Positions 32,775-40,176 of a stretch of DNA of 41,842 nucleotides are shown here, piece by piece. Position 1 is the stretch's first letter, and every line of letters begins with the position of its first letter. This DNA is from Anaerolineales bacterium (GTDB lineage Bacteria > Chloroflexota > Anaerolineae > Anaerolineales > UBA11579), in NCBI GenBank assembly GCA_016932165.1, contig JAFGDK010000120.1, forward strand, positions 1 through 41,842, written 5' to 3'. The position numbers were made by a program, and so were the translations under genes. The notes under the pieces were generated by a model, which was given only the letters and a program-made list of their open reading frames with translations, had not been told where the DNA came from and did not search any database.

Positions 32775-33922
32775 GCTATTTTTGTTTCCACCATTTGTCT
32801 GAATTGGCGGCAGTTTTCCAGGGGATCGTGGTTTTTGTGCAGGCCGCCGCCCATGATGTAGATGACATCGTTATCATAAAATTCCAGCAGTTCAGGGATG
32901 GTTTCCAGGGTGATCCCGCCGCCAGGTGCAGGAAAAGTGGGTTTGATTTGCCCCATCGGCTGCCTGGCAGCGGAGATGGCATCTTGGCAATCTTGCGGTG
33001 TTGAAAACAGACGCCCGATATAGTTGGGCATAATTGTGATATCCGCCCCAGCCAGCCGCGGGAGGATGCCGTAGGCGAACCTGGCAGAGAACCCCGCCTG
33101 CTGGCTGAGGTAGAAGATTCCGAAATGAGAGGGGTGGCAAATGATTGGCAGAGACAATTGGTCATCTTCGGCGAGAATACGGAGGGCATCCCAGCCGGTC
33201 AGCCCGGGGATGAGCATCAGTGCCTGCGCGCCGGCCTGTTTGGCAAACTTTGCCCGCCCGATGATCTCATCCATCGGCGCGCTTACGTTGGGGGCATACA
33301 GGCAGCTCTCTCCAGATTTATCGTTAGCTCTGCGGACAGCGGCAGCGCATTTTGAAACTCGCTCTTCAAACCTGGCAAAAGGTTGATCTGTGAGACCGTG
33401 ATCATCCTTGACCAAATCCGAGCCGCCAAGGGCGACTTCGTAAGCAATTTCTGCCAGGCTTCCTAAGGCCAGGCCCATCGGCTTGATCGTGGCACAGATC
33501 ATCGGTCTGGCGGGGACGCCACAAAACTCACGGATGCCCTGCAGGCCATAGCGCGGGCCGCTGAAGCGTGCCAACATCTCCGGCGGGAATTCAACATCTT
33601 CCACCCGCACATTGGGGATCATGGCAGTATTGCCATAGATCACATTCAGCACCTGGAGGATGTCTGGGGATGTGGTCTCAACAGCATAGCTGATCTCTGC
33701 GCGGTACTCTGTCTCAGAAACGGGTTTGAAATCTTCCAGTTGGCCGATGACCGCGTTCCAGTAGTCATTTGAAGGCAGCAAGTCAGGAGGAAATTCGATG
33801 GTCTCCTCGATGCAGGTGGCTTCTGCACTTTTACGAGCATCCGCCTCACTACCAAAGAAAGAATAGGTTACTTTGAACCGGATTCCGGACAACTGTTGTG
33901 CTGCTTGCTGATAGCTTGGCAT
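32771..33922 (-). CDS. RuBisCO-like protein (form IV), unknown reaction
   Basis: A 383-residue protein with the RuBisCO large-subunit fold. ATIKPM (Lys147, matching Lys175 of plant RuBisCO) and VKDDH (Lys172, Asp174 matching Lys201 and Asp203) are present. Essential carboxylase residues are changed: M149 for Lys177, H175 for Glu204, and R304 for the loop-6 Lys334. It therefore should not fix CO2. Form IV proteins act as enolases, isomerases or (de)carboxylases on phosphorylated sugar-like compounds. It is the last gene of a PTS operon, so its substrate is probably made from the imported sugar phosphate. GAGGAGA precedes the ATG. Confidence 0.9.
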   Translation of the reverse strand: MPSYQQAAQQLSGIRFKVTYSFFGSEADARKSAEATCIEETIEFPPDLLPSNDYWNAVIGQLEDFKPVSETEYRAEISYAVETTSPDILQVLNVIYGNTAMIPNVRVEDVEFPPEMLARFSGPRYGLQGIREFCGVPARPMICATIKPMGLALGSLAEIAYEVALGGSDLVKDDHGLTDQPFARFEERVSKCAAAVRRANDKSGESCLYAPNVSAPMDEIIGRAKFAKQAGAQALMLIPGLTGWDALRILAEDDQLSLPIICHPSHFGIFYLSQQAGFSARFAYGILPRLAGADITIMPNYIGRLFSTPQDCQDAISAARQPMGQIKPTFPAPGGGITLETIPELLEFYDNDVIYIMGGGLHKNHDPLENCRQFRQMVETKIA

Positions 33923-33979
33923 CCAACTCTCCTCATAAACGCTGGATGATGAGGGTCTCTGGAAACAGACTAGATATTT

Positions 33980-34438
33980 TTAGAACTTTGGCTTCCTGAT
34001 TTCGATGTACAACCCCTGCAGCGCCTCAGCAGTATCGAAATAAGCCCATTTGGAGGAACCGTGGGCACCCTTGCCGCTGGCAATTTGCTGGATGCCCTGT
34101 TCTTTGAGCTTTTCTGTAATCGTGTCCAGGTCTTCTTCGGTGAAGCGAATATGATGAAGCCCAGGTCCATGATTTTCCAGGAAGTCATGGAAAACACTCT
34201 GGCCCTCCAGAGGTTCAACTACCTCTAGCTGGAAATTACCAAAGTCTCTGAAAGCCATCTTGACCTTGAACTCATTCGGCTGGCCGTAGTAGCTTGTCTC
34301 AGGGTCAATGTCTTCTGGCGGATACTCGATAATTTCAAATCCATCCAGCCCCAACAGTTCTTTCATTGATTCCAGGAAAGCGTCGAGGTCTGAGACAATG
34401 ATCCCTACCTGATCTGCTTGGCTGAGTAAGTTGTTCAT
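33980..34438 (-). CDS. VOC-superfamily protein (glyoxalase/epimerase-like)
   Basis: A 152-residue two-module VOC protein. Metal-ligand positions are Gln (ADQVGIIV), Glu (QLEVVEP), His (GLHHIRF) and Glu (GLYIEI), resembling methylmalonyl-CoA epimerase and related lyases. The exact reaction is unknown; it probably works on the same phosphorylated intermediate as the RuBisCO-like protein, whose gene starts 57 nt downstream. A hairpin and T-rich run separate it from the PTS IIB gene. No strong Shine-Dalgarno is seen. Confidence 0.85.
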   Translation of the reverse strand: MNNLLSQADQVGIIVSDLDAFLESMKELLGLDGFEIIEYPPEDIDPETSYYGQPNEFKVKMAFRDFGNFQLEVVEPLEGQSVFHDFLENHGPGLHHIRFTEEDLDTITEKLKEQGIQQIASGKGAHGSSKWAYFDTAEALQGLYIEIRKPKF

Positions 34439-34481
34439 AACATGTCTCTGGTGTTTGTAAAAAAATTAGGCTATGATTGCG

Positions 34482-34505
34482 CCTCCCCCTGTTTCCAGGG
34501 GGAGG
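34482..34505 (-). terminator. Intra-operon hairpin between PTS IIB and VOC genes
   Basis: A perfect 10-bp GC stem (34482-34491 with 34496-34505) with a 4-nt loop. A run of seven T lies some 12 nt further on the minus strand, too far for a strong terminator. It may partially stop or process the transcript, setting different levels of the PTS and the enzymes. Confidence 0.45.
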
Positions 34506-34518
34506 ATGGAGTGATTAT

Positions 34519-34827
34519 TTACTTATTTGCCAGAATTTCTTCGGCGACTTGCTTAATCTCGGCGATGCATTCATCTTCACCGAAACCGGTCAGCAGCGCC
34601 ACCCCTTTGACCACCGGCACGTCAATTTTGTCGACGATCGGGCTGGTGGTGACCACAAAGTCAATATCACCACGCTCTACGTAGGTTTTGACAGAAGTGG
34701 GCAGCAGGCCAATGACCTTGACATTTGCGACCGAGCCGAGGATATCTGTCAGTTTCTGCTCAATCATCGAGGAACTGACTACGCCAGATCCGCAAACGGC
34801 CAACACGGTTAAACTCTTTTTTGCCAT
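34519..34827 (-). CDS. PTS galactitol-family IIB component
   Basis: A 102-residue GatB-like protein. The phosphocysteine is Cys12 in the P-loop LAVCGSGVVSSS. It takes the phosphoryl group from IIA and gives it to the sugar held by IIC. GGAGG precedes the ATG. It lies 61 nt after the IIA gene. The true sugar cannot be deduced: family members handle galactitol, other polyols and ascorbate-like acids. Confidence 0.88.
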   Translation of the reverse strand: MAKKSLTVLAVCGSGVVSSSMIEQKLTDILGSVANVKVIGLLPTSVKTYVERGDIDFVVTTSPIVDKIDVPVVKGVALLTGFGEDECIAEIKQVAEEILANK

Positions 34828-34888
34828 TGAAATTTACCTCCAGGTAGTTTCTATGTATTCTAATCCAAATCCGGCAGGTATCTGGATG

Positions 34889-35347
34889 TTAGTCAAAAAC
34901 CTCGTTCAGGTAGCGGACCACCTCGGAGACATCGGTTGCATTGCGAATGGTGGAGAGGATTTCTTCATCTTTGAAGACAGTCATCATCTTCTGCAGCCAG
35001 GGTACCTGGTCTTTAGGATTTTTAAGTGCAATCACAAAGACCATCTCAGCCATGACAGTTCGTTCAGGGGTGCCCATCTCCTGGAACGCGACGGGGGAAG
35101 TAACAGTGCCAAAAGCAATTGCGCTGCTGTGAACATGTTCAGATTCCGTGTGGCAGATGGCCATCGGGATGATGGTCGGCAGACCAGTGGGGAAGACTTC
35201 TTCGCGTTTGAGCACATTCTCAAAGAAACTGTCTTTTACAAATCCTTCGGCGAGTAGTTTATCGCTGAGGATTTTGATGACAGTCTCTTTATCCTCTGCC
35301 TTAATCCTGAGCTCAACCAGTTTTTCATTGAATTCAACAAAGCTCAT
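34889..35347 (-). CDS. PTS mannitol/fructose-type IIA component
   Basis: A 152-residue EIIA of the mannitol/fructose fold used by the galactitol and ascorbate groups. The phosphorylated His is His66 in MAICHTESEHV. It accepts phosphate from HPr and passes it to IIB. AAGGA lies upstream of the ATG. The hairpin at 35365-35395 separates it from the IIC gene. Confidence 0.88.
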   Translation of the reverse strand: MSFVEFNEKLVELRIKAEDKETVIKILSDKLLAEGFVKDSFFENVLKREEVFPTGLPTIIPMAICHTESEHVHSSAIAFGTVTSPVAFQEMGTPERTVMAEMVFVIALKNPKDQVPWLQKMMTVFKDEEILSTIRNATDVSEVVRYLNEVFD

Positions 35348-35364
35348 TGGGTTGGTTTCCTTAT

Positions 35365-35395
35365 GAGGGAGCCGGGCACTGGGCTCGGCCCCCTC
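35365..35395 (-). promoter_or_regulatory. Long hairpin between IIC and IIA genes
   Basis: A 13-bp stem with one mismatch and one G·U pair (35365-35377 with 35383-35395) and a 5-nt loop lies in the 91-nt gap between IIC and IIA. No T-run follows on the minus strand, so RNA processing or stabilisation is more likely than termination. Confidence 0.4.
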
Positions 35396-35438
35396 GTCTT
35401 AATTGTTTCTGCTTTTTGAGATGCACAGCAACTCGATA

Positions 35439-36857
35439 TTATTCCTCCATTACGTCCAGGGCGGCCTGTGCTTCCATGAAGTCGTGGATCTTGACCTTGT
35501 TGCGCCGCCAGAAGAAGTAGAAGGGGAAGTAGATCACCATCAGGACGGCGACAGCCACCCAGCCAAAGTTGAGCGCGGGCAGGAATATCAGCCCGCCTGC
35601 AATTGGTTTGTTGGCGATCATGCCGGCGGTCACCAGGGCACCCTCGGCCAGAGGCTCAGCAGCAAATTGGCTGTACACCTGGGTGAAGATCGGCGCTGTC
35701 CAGGTACAAATGTAGAGACCGATGGAGAACCAGATGGCGCTCAGGATAACGGTCTTGAAGATGTTGCCGTTGGAGACAGCCACGATCGGCTGGATGATAA
35801 AGGAGATGGCGATCAGGTCAACCAACAGCAGGGTCTTGTTGCCGGGCAGAATCGCACAGAGCAGCAGCATGATCGGGATCAAGATGATGCCGGAGATCAA
35901 GGTGGCGGGTTCTCCGTAGCCGGTAGCATCGTTGATGCCGATGTAGAGATCATCACCCTGCTTCACGCCCTTAGTGGTCTGGCGGCGGGCAGCTTCGGTG
36001 ATCGGCATGAAGGCGGAGGCGAAGATATTTGCCACACGGGGGAAGATGGCCATCACGGCAGCGGTGGAGACTGCAATTGTGAAGATATTGCCCCAGGCGG
36101 CCAACGTACCGAGATCGGTCAGGTGCCCAAAGATGCCCAGGATGAACCCCAGGATCAAGCCGAGGATGATCGGCTCGCCAAGGAAGCCCAGGCGCTTTTG
36201 AAGGTCTTCTGGGCGCCAGCGGATTTTGTTAGCACCCAGTTTGTTGAGTACCCAGTTGCCGCCGATGGCAAAGGGGGTGGAGGGAGCGATATGGAGCGCT
36301 GGGGGCACACAGTTCTGGTAGCCGTAGTAGGTGGACCAGCGTTTTGAGTACATTTCTACGAAGATGGCGTTGTAGAGTACTTGGACAAACATCACGGCCA
36401 AGGCCAGCCAGATATCTTCGGTCACCACGTAGATCAGCGAACCCCAGAACATGTAGGAGTAGTTGTTCCATAAATCGCCGGGCATAAATACGTTTGTCCA
36501 GCGGGTTAGGAAGAGGATGATCTGGAAGAGCAGACCGAATCCCAGGAACATCATTCCCGCGCGGGTGGCGTAGGCGATCACCGAGGTGGCTTGCCAGCCG
36601 ATATCCACAGCCGGCAGGTCCAGTCCGGTGGAGTTTACAAAGTTTGTAACTGCGGGAACAATGATGGGGATATAGGAGTTGATCAACCAGCCAAAACCGG
36701 TGAGACCAATCCCAGCATTAATACCGGACATCAAGGCTTTCTTACCCTCAACCCGCAGGAACAGGCTGATGATAATGATGATGAACGGTACAAAAATCGC
36801 AGAGCCAAAAGTATTGAAAATATCACTTAGGCCTTGCATCATGGTGTCAATAGTCAT
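35439..36857 (-). CDS. PTS galactitol-family IIC permease
   Basis: A 472-residue integral membrane protein with about ten hydrophobic segments and the GatC-type pattern: GINAGIGLTGFGWLI near the start, NKTLLLVDLIAI, and a cytoplasmic Trp/Lys-rich C-terminus. It is the sugar channel of the PTS made with IIA and IIB. It is the first gene of the operon behind a promoter with two operator copies. CGGAG precedes the ATG. Confidence 0.9.
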   Translation of the reverse strand: MTIDTMMQGLSDIFNTFGSAIFVPFIIIIISLFLRVEGKKALMSGINAGIGLTGFGWLINSYIPIIVPAVTNFVNSTGLDLPAVDIGWQATSVIAYATRAGMMFLGFGLLFQIILFLTRWTNVFMPGDLWNNYSYMFWGSLIYVVTEDIWLALAVMFVQVLYNAIFVEMYSKRWSTYYGYQNCVPPALHIAPSTPFAIGGNWVLNKLGANKIRWRPEDLQKRLGFLGEPIILGLILGFILGIFGHLTDLGTLAAWGNIFTIAVSTAAVMAIFPRVANIFASAFMPITEAARRQTTKGVKQGDDLYIGINDATGYGEPATLISGIILIPIMLLLCAILPGNKTLLLVDLIAISFIIQPIVAVSNGNIFKTVILSAIWFSIGLYICTWTAPIFTQVYSQFAAEPLAEGALVTAGMIANKPIAGGLIFLPALNFGWVAVAVLMVIYFPFYFFWRRNKVKIHDFMEAQAALDVMEE

Positions 36858-36935
36858 TTTTATCTCCGTTTGCCTTACTAGTAGTGATTAACAATTTCCT
36901 CAAGTGCTTCCTTCCTCTCTTATTCTCCTTTGTTT

Positions 36936-36944
36936 CACCTCCTT
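36936..36944 (-). promoter_or_regulatory. Orphan perfect Shine-Dalgarno in the PTS leader
   Basis: AAGGAGGTG on the minus strand lies 79 nt before the IIC ATG and is not followed by a sensible ORF. A second GGAGA-type site follows it. The leader of the large secreted protein has the same nonamer at a similar distance. Confidence 0.35.
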
Positions 36945-37026
36945 GTGAAATAACTCACGATATGATTGTCAAAAAATTGGCATTTTTCTTCCACGGATTA
37001 GTAAGCTTGATGGTAGATCGCCGCTC

Positions 37027-37060
37027 TGAAAATATTTTTACGGCGATGAAATTATTTTCA
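37027..37060. promoter_or_regulatory. Two operator copies in the PTS promoter
   Basis: TGAAAATATTTTTA (37027-37040) and TGAAATTATTTTCA (37047-37060) start exactly 20 nt apart, so they lie on one face of the helix. The second lies 3 nt past the -10 element and covers the predicted start site. They match the palindromes at the regulator's own promoter, which points to repression by the SorC-type regulator. Confidence 0.7.
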
Positions 37061-37063
37061 TTA

Positions 37064-37092
37064 ATTGTAGAAAAAAAATTTTTGCATGTCAA
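37064..37092 (-). promoter_or_regulatory. Sigma-70 promoter of the PTS operon
   Basis: On the minus strand TTGACA (37092-37087), a 17-nt spacer and TACAAT (37069-37064) form a near-perfect promoter. It overlaps the stop codon of the small membrane-protein gene. The predicted start of transcription lies in the operator at 37047-37060. Confidence 0.8.
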
Positions 37093-37517
37093 TCGCTTTT
37101 GAGTGCAATTTTTTGCGAAAGCGCAGCGATCTCATCAATCCGGACTTGCAGTTCTTCACAAGCTGATAATGGCTGTTTGTTGACTTTGAGATAAGCACCC
37201 AGCCACGCTGGTGTGAAGTTCAAACGGGTGCGGACGTAGTCTGGCTTGGCGGGCACCGGCCAAAATTCGGATTTGTGCGGGATCAGCTTGATTTGCCTGG
37301 CAATCTCGGCTTCCCATCTGGGGAGCAAGTATTCAAAATAGGTTTCCACGGTCAAGCTGGGGGTGTGTTTCCGGGCGTTCTTTAGCTCGCTGAGCGCCAT
37401 CTCCATTGTGATCTTGCGGGCCTGATCGTACTGGCGTTTGCCATACAGAAAAAAGAACAGCCAGATGGCAAGCAACGCGCCTGTAAGATAGGGTGAAAGG
37501 GCTGGAAAAAATTGCAT
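37089..37517 (-). CDS. Small membrane-anchored protein of unknown function
   Basis: A 142-residue protein with one N-terminal membrane segment (about 8-24), then a charged helical region rich in Lys, Glu and Leu. I do not recognise the family. AGGAG precedes the ATG, 15 nt after the end of the regulator gene, so the two are probably co-transcribed. The PTS promoter lies over its last codons. Confidence 0.7.
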   Translation of the reverse strand: MQFFPALSPYLTGALLAIWLFFFLYGKRQYDQARKITMEMALSELKNARKHTPSLTVETYFEYLLPRWEAEIARQIKLIPHKSEFWPVPAKPDYVRTRLNFTPAWLGAYLKVNKQPLSACEELQVRIDEIAALSQKIALKSD

Positions 37518-37532
37518 TGGCGCTCCTAGAGG

Positions 37533-38483
37533 TTAGTGGTTGTTTCTGGCCAGCATGGCGCGGGCGGCATCAGAGTCGGTGATGACCACGTTGATCAATC
37601 CACCCCGAATGGCTCCCAGCAGCGGATCAACCTTGTAGATGCTGGCAGCAACGCCGATCACGGTTTCGATTCTTGCAAGGTCGGTAAGTTGGATTGAGAC
37701 GGTGCGTTTGTTAAATTCGAGGTCAAGTATTTGCCCGTTCCGGTCATAATGCTTGCCGCAAATCTCACCAACAGCGCCAGCCGCCCGGAACTCGTTCAAC
37801 TCTTTGAGGGTGATTAATTGATTGCGAAGGATGGTGGAATGTGATGGATCCATAGACCCCATACCGACCAACCCGAGGTTTGCCTCCTCAGCCATGGTCA
37901 GATAACGCTTCACTGCAGGTTCGTTGATCAGCGCCTCGCAGACTTCAGGGGTGGGCAACAGCCAAGGCGCGGGGACAACCATGGCGCGTCCGTTGACTTT
38001 CTCTGCCAGCACCTGGGCAAGGTTGGTTCCCTCCATGATCTCAAAATCAGCCGCCCCCTGGAAGCGCACGATGCGGCTGCCTTTCTTTTGACCGCCGTTA
38101 TACGCCCTGATGGTAGCAGCTACAGAAAGCCCAAGTGAGATGCCAAGCGTGCTTTTTTCTTTAAAATAGTTATCCAGCACCACGGCGGCAACCTGACCGA
38201 GACTTTGCACCAGATCGTAGTAAGTGGCACCAGTGGTCGGGAGTACATAGGCATCTTTTAAATTAAATTTTGCTTTGAGTTCTTTGGCCAGTGAGGGGAT
38301 CGTGGCATAAGGATATTTAATGATGATCTCAACCATCCCAAGCTCTTGAGCTTCTTTCAGCATCCGGGAGACAGTTGAGACCGATACATTCATAATCTTG
38401 CTGATCTCTTTCTGGTTGAGGTTTTGCTCGTAATACAGATGAAGTACCTCTGTGAGCTGATTGAGCCGTTCCTGACTGACCAT
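37533..38483 (-). CDS. SorC/DeoR-type sugar-binding transcriptional regulator
   Basis: Start placed at ATG 38483 with AGAGGG upstream (the ORF could be read from a TTG at 38537), giving 316 residues. An N-terminal helix-turn-helix (about 17-42; QKEISKIMNVSVSTVSRMLKEA) is followed by the SorC sugar-phosphate-binding domain (about 55-310), with a GISLG segment near 120 and PAPWLLP. Such regulators usually sense the phosphorylated sugar made by the PTS. Its own promoter is flanked by two operator copies and the PTS promoter by two more. It is the likely controller of the RuBisCO-like locus. Confidence 0.9.
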   Translation of the reverse strand: MVSQERLNQLTEVLHLYYEQNLNQKEISKIMNVSVSTVSRMLKEAQELGMVEIIIKYPYATIPSLAKELKAKFNLKDAYVLPTTGATYYDLVQSLGQVAAVVLDNYFKEKSTLGISLGLSVAATIRAYNGGQKKGSRIVRFQGAADFEIMEGTNLAQVLAEKVNGRAMVVPAPWLLPTPEVCEALINEPAVKRYLTMAEEANLGLVGMGSMDPSHSTILRNQLITLKELNEFRAAGAVGEICGKHYDRNGQILDLEFNKRTVSIQLTDLARIETVIGVAASIYKVDPLLGAIRGGLINVVITDSDAARAMLARNNH

Positions 38484-38522
38484 GATATGGATCCCTCTGG
38501 TGCGAGAAAACTCCCGCGCTTG

Positions 38523-38567
38523 TGAAAATATTTTCAAATATTATACCCCGATTGAAATTGATTTCAA
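38523..38567 (-). promoter_or_regulatory. Regulator promoter flanked by two operators
   Basis: TATAAT (38545-38540) lies 16 nt from TTGAAA (38567-38562). TGAAAATATTTTCA (38523-38536, a perfect 14-bp palindrome) covers the predicted start. TGAAATTGATTTCA (38553-38566) overlaps the -35. The two operators begin 30 nt apart, three helical turns. This fits autoregulation. Confidence 0.7.
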
Positions 38568-38709
38568 AGAGGTGGTGTGCGGTGACTGGGAGATACTATG
38601 CACTTTTTGAGGTTTTGGTACCCCGAATACGTTGATGTTGGAAGGTTGTTTTGTTCACTGTTGAATGGTTCATGTTGCCAGGCAATCAAGAATCGTCCCC
38701 TACGGAGGA

Positions 38710-39345
38710 TCAGCCCAGCACGGCTGTTACAAGTGCGGCGAGGGTGCCGCCGAGAATCTTATGCTGGCTGGCTTCGAGATGGACGCCATCCATGGAACTG
38801 GTGGTGATGTGCCGGGCGGCGTCGAGGAAATAGCAGCCGTACTGATTGGCTACCTGTTGATAGTGGCGGGCAAGCTGCTTTGACTTTTCTCTCGCACCAA
38901 TGTACTGGTCTTCCCAGGTTCTGTTGGCGGCCTGCTCGATAATGAGCGCTGGGGAGACGATGATGATCTCAGGGGTGGTGCCATTTCTGCCAACCCCGGC
39001 TTTGAGAATGATCTCCACCAGGGCAGCCAGGCCGCGGCTGATGTCGTAGGCGCTGGAGGAAAATTTCATTTTCAGGTCATTGGTGCCCAGCATGACGATC
39101 ACCAGATCAAGCGGCATGTGGGTAAGCAGGCAGGGGAGGAGATAGGTCTTGCCGTTGCGGCCTTCGGTGGGCGGGTCATCATAAACGGTGGTGCGGCCAT
39201 TGAGTCCTTCTTCGATGATCCAATGGCCAGTGCCCAAATTGGTGCGCAGCACACCAGGCCAGCGCTGGCTGGCTGAGTGGCGAGATCCGTCAACAGGGTT
39301 ATAGCCCCAGGTGTTGGAATCGCCAAAACAGAGGATGGTTTTCAT
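38710..39345 (-). CDS. SGNH/GDSL-family hydrolase
   Basis: A 211-residue esterase of the SGNH fold. FGDSNTWG carries the nucleophile Ser10, a conserved Gly and the MLGTNDLK Asn block follow, and the C-terminal MDGVHLEASQH supplies the Asp-x-x-His. There is no signal peptide, so an intracellular esterase or thioesterase is likely; the substrate is unknown. It starts 6 nt past the stop of the histidine kinase gene, in an operon with it. Confidence 0.88.
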   Translation of the reverse strand: MKTILCFGDSNTWGYNPVDGSRHSASQRWPGVLRTNLGTGHWIIEEGLNGRTTVYDDPPTEGRNGKTYLLPCLLTHMPLDLVIVMLGTNDLKMKFSSSAYDISRGLAALVEIILKAGVGRNGTTPEIIIVSPALIIEQAANRTWEDQYIGAREKSKQLARHYQQVANQYGCYFLDAARHITTSSMDGVHLEASQHKILGGTLAALVTAVLG

Positions 39346-39351
39346 CCCGGT

Positions 39352-40173
39352 TCAGTCTGCCGTATAGGCCGGGAAGGTGACCCAGAAGGTGCTGCCGGCG
39401 CCGGGGGTGGACTCATATCCTGCCGAGCCACCGCCCAGTTCTGTCAGGGCGCGGGTGGTGGCCAGGCTGAGCCCCCAGCCCTTGTGCGCCCGCACTTCTT
39501 CCACCTCGGAGCGGAAGAATTGGGTGAAGATGTGGGGTTGGTCGGCGAGGGCGATGCCGATGCCGTGATCGGTGACCAGCAGGCGGACGGTTCCCCCAAC
39601 CGACTCAGCGCGGATCTCAATCGGGCTGCCTTCGGGGGAGTAGCGCACAGCGTTCTCCAACAAGTAATTGACCATTTGGGCGGCGCGTTTGGGGTCGGCA
39701 AAGACCATCGGCAGGTCGTTGGGGAGGGAGACAGACACTTTTTGCCGGCGGGCTTCGATCTGGTCAGCGGTCAGGTCTAGGCCGGCATTGACAGCGCTGG
39801 CAAGCGGCATGGGGAGGGCCTCCAGCTTGAGGCGCCCGCTTTCGATCTTGTAGATGTCGGAGAGGTCGGCTACCAGTTTGGACATGCGCCCGACGTTCTC
39901 GCGGATCACGGTGAGGAAGCCTAACTGGCTCTCGTTGAGTTCGCCCATCATGCCGCCTTTGAGCAGGTCGGTGTAGCCCATGATCGAGGTCATCGGGGTG
40001 CGCAGTTCGTGGGCCACGGTGGAAACGAAGGCGGCTTTCTCATGTTTGGCCTCGGCGGCCAGTTTGATGATCTCATCCAAGATCTCAGCGGCATCCGGAG
40101 GCAGGCTGGCCTGCTTGAGGTCAGCTAGGCGGGCTTCCAGGGCGGACAGGGGGTTGGGAGATTCGGTTTTCAT
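39352..40173 (-). CDS. Soluble histidine kinase without a visible sensor domain
   Basis: The 273-residue protein has a short N-terminal coiled region, a HisKA dimerisation domain with the phospho-accepting His55 in VAHELRTPMTS, and a HATPase domain (N box NYLLENAVRYSPEG, DHGIGI, and GWGLSLATTRA). No membrane segment, PAS or HAMP domain is seen, and no response regulator is adjacent. The signal must come from a partner. Its start is 3 nt from the stop of the nth gene. Confidence 0.88.
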   Translation of the reverse strand: MKTESPNPLSALEARLADLKQASLPPDAAEILDEIIKLAAEAKHEKAAFVSTVAHELRTPMTSIMGYTDLLKGGMMGELNESQLGFLTVIRENVGRMSKLVADLSDIYKIESGRLKLEALPMPLASAVNAGLDLTADQIEARRQKVSVSLPNDLPMVFADPKRAAQMVNYLLENAVRYSPEGSPIEIRAESVGGTVRLLVTDHGIGIALADQPHIFTQFFRSEVEEVRAHKGWGLSLATTRALTELGGGSAGYESTPGAGSTFWVTFPAYTAD

Positions 40174-40176
40174 CGG

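Noticed and set aside
32771..33922. True CO2-fixing RuBisCO
   Set aside because: Lys177, Glu204 and loop-6 Lys334 equivalents are changed and no phosphoribulokinase is present.
35403..36347. Long plus-strand ORFs opposite PTS IIC, HdrA and QmoC genes (also 18700-19731 and 16702-17433)
   Set aside because: They mirror recognised minus-strand proteins with clear motifs; His/Gln/Asp-rich shadow composition and no RBS.
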